A DNA stretch of 6,190 nucleotides from Gammaproteobacteria bacterium (GTDB lineage Bacteria > Pseudomonadota > Gammaproteobacteria > SZUA-140), in NCBI GenBank assembly GCA_026994735.1, contig JALWQD010000171.1, positions 1-6,190 of the forward strand, in the 5' to 3' direction. The position numbers and the translations under genes are program-made. Below are positions 5,151 to 6,190 of this stretch, piece after piece; positions within the stretch are counted from its first letter, which is position 1; each line of letters opens with the position of its first letter. A model generated the notes under the pieces. The model saw only the letters and a program-made list of their open reading frames with translations. It ran no database searches and was not told the DNA's origin.

Positions 5151-5825
5151 CTAGCGATCGGGAGCCGTTCTTTCCAGGCTAACGAGGTAATCAACAATAT
5201 CGATCAATTGCTCGGCACCACTCACCTGTGAAGCATCGACGCGATAACGTCCATTCACAACGATTGTCGGCACACCACGGAGACCATAACGCCTTCCCAT
5301 AACACGTGCCTGACGCAGACCATCGCTAACGCGATTGCTCCGCCATGCGGCCATAAAATCATCACGGGGAACCCCGTGCCGGGCAAAAAAAGCAGCAATC
5401 TCCTGAGCACTCTCAAGACGTTGGCGAAAAGCATGAATCGCGGTAAACAAGGGTGTATGCATCTGTTCATCGACCCCCAGTTGGCGGGCACTGAAAAATG
5501 CCCGGGCCATCGGCATCATAGCCTCCTCAGTCACGGCTGGCAGACGAAAAAACTCGATCGCCGCCCTCTGGCCAAGACGCCAGTCTGAAAGCACCTTCTG
5601 GATAGCATAGCAACTGCGACAGCCGTACCAGAAAACTTCAACAACCTCAACCGCTCCCTTCGCCCGCGCAAACACTCGCTGCGGCGGATCAATCACATCG
5701 TAGTGAACGCCGAGACGGTAGGCAGGCCTGGCCGATGCAGTCGCTATAGCAAACACCTGGAAGAGTAAAAAAGGCAGTAATATCATTAACCGCAATGTTA
5801 ACAAGCGCGACAGCAGATTACTCAT
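5151..5825 (-). CDS. dsbA: Periplasmic thiol:disulfide oxidoreductase, DsbA-like, with CRSC active site
   Basis: A 224-residue exported thioredoxin-fold protein that would introduce or shuffle disulfides in periplasmic proteins. Residues 1-32 are a signal peptide: two arginines, a hydrophobic core and likely cleavage after ASA. The active site is in EVFWYGCRSCYAI, cysteines 69 and 72, surrounded by the FWYGC...CYA frame of gammaproteobacterial DsbA, but the dipeptide is Arg-Ser and not the usual Pro-His. A helical insertion spans about 95-175. GVPTIVVNG at 184-192 carries the cis-proline P186 preceded by valine, as in DsbA. The length fits the family (mature E. coli DsbA 189 residues). Its ATG overlaps the stop of the TPR gene upstream as ATGA and no strong ribosome site precedes it, so translation is probably coupled. 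The altered dipeptide should change the redox potential, so it may be a specialised partner rather than the main DsbA. Confidence 0.88.
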   Translation of the reverse strand: MSNLLSRLLTLRLMILLPFLLFQVFAIATASARPAYRLGVHYDVIDPPQRVFARAKGAVEVVEVFWYGCRSCYAIQKVLSDWRLGQRAAIEFFRLPAVTEEAMMPMARAFFSARQLGVDEQMHTPLFTAIHAFRQRLESAQEIAAFFARHGVPRDDFMAAWRSNRVSDGLRQARVMGRRYGLRGVPTIVVNGRYRVDASQVSGAEQLIDIVDYLVSLERTAPDR

Positions 5826-6190
5826 GGCTCGCTCGTAGACGGTGATAACAGAGGCTCACGTAAAGGTTTGACCGGCAATTGCAAGCCATCGACCAAGGGC
5901 TTGTCCTGACCAGGACGATTGCGCGCAGCATCCTCACGCTGACGTTTTTCCATCCAGACCTGTGCCTCTTCAGAAGGAGGGCCGTGCTTGAGACGGTTGT
6001 CTATCTCCCACAACGCCGCCCGCGCACGCCGAACAAAGGGATCACCCGGCTTCGCCAAATGAATGTAGGTACGCATTGCCCCCAAAGCACCCTGAGGGTC
6101 TCCTTCAGCCTCCAATGCTTCGGCCAGCCCCCAATAGGCATTCCCCTGATAGGGTGTCAGGTCTATTGCCTGCCGGAAAAAATCGGCGGC
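5822..6190 (-). CDS. Tetratricopeptide repeat protein, C-terminal 122 residues (N-terminus off the window)
   Basis: The frame enters from the right edge with no start inside and ends at TGA 5824-5822. Counting from the edge, residues 1-11 look like the second helix of one TPR (FFRQAIDL), and 15-48 form another repeat: GNAYWGLAEALEAEGD followed by PQGALGAMRTYIHLAKP, with the W/L/A and G/D/A spacing of TPRs. DPFVRRARAALWEIDNRL (about 50-67) is a capping helix. The last 50 residues are charged and proline-rich with no recognised domain. TPR proteins are scaffolds for protein contacts, so no reaction can be assigned, and whether it is exported cannot be seen because the N-terminus is missing. The ATGA overlap with the DsbA-like gene indicates one operon, suggesting a role in cell-envelope protein assembly, which is inference. 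Confidence 0.82.
   Translation of the reverse strand, partial: AADFFRQAIDLTPYQGNAYWGLAEALEAEGDPQGALGAMRTYIHLAKPGDPFVRRARAALWEIDNRLKHGPPSEEAQVWMEKRQREDAARNRPGQDKPLVDGLQLPVKPLREPLLSPSTSEP

Noticed and set aside
1..6190. CRISPR arrays, tRNA or rRNA genes, insertion sequences, phage genes
   Set aside because: I see no regularly spaced repeats, no tRNA-like cloverleaf, no transposase and no terminal inverted repeats with target duplications.

Overview
The window reads as an ordinary stretch of a gammaproteobacterial chromosome of moderate GC. The closest family matches I can recall are a gammaproteobacterial-type inorganic pyrophosphatase, a bacterial TPMT of exactly Pseudomonas-like length, a DsbA framed by FWYGC, and a DprA. 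A type II sulfide:quinone oxidoreductase fits an organism that meets sulfide, either a sulfur oxidizer or a heterotroph that detoxifies it. I cannot name a genus.

Layout. From the left edge to 810 on the minus strand is the N-terminal 270 residues of dprA (DNA uptake and recombination), cut by the window end. A 468-base divergent region (811-1278) separates it from ppa on the plus strand and holds a plausible dprA promoter plus small hairpins of unknown meaning. ppa (1279-1827) is followed after 69 bases by a zinc-type cation diffusion facilitator (1897-2826); a 12-bp-stem hairpin lies in that gap. A 170-base spacer (2827-2996) carries an inverted repeat, a candidate sigma-70 promoter and a cluster of ATAC/GTAT half-sites ahead of sqr (2997-4205). 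Then come a 9-bp perfect inverted repeat and tpm (4320-4976). The plus-strand genes converge on a minus-strand pair, a TPR protein (cut by the right edge) and an exported DsbA-like oxidoreductase, which overlap by ATGA. A short U-tract hairpin lies after the pair.

How the genes may work together. The two middle genes both belong to families that can act on small sulfur species: SQR oxidizes sulfide to polysulfane sulfur at the quinone pool, and the TPMT superfamily methylates thiols and selenium or tellurium species. With the CDF exporter this looks like a small sulfide/metal stress neighbourhood, but that grouping is inference. The TPR-DsbA pair is probably one translationally coupled operon.

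No phage, insertion sequence, CRISPR, tRNA or rRNA is visible, and I see no convincing new multi-gene system. The points most worth a second look are the half-site cluster over the putative sqr start point, the CRSC active site of the DsbA-like protein, the sqr-tpm pairing, and the hairpin between ppa and the CDF gene.
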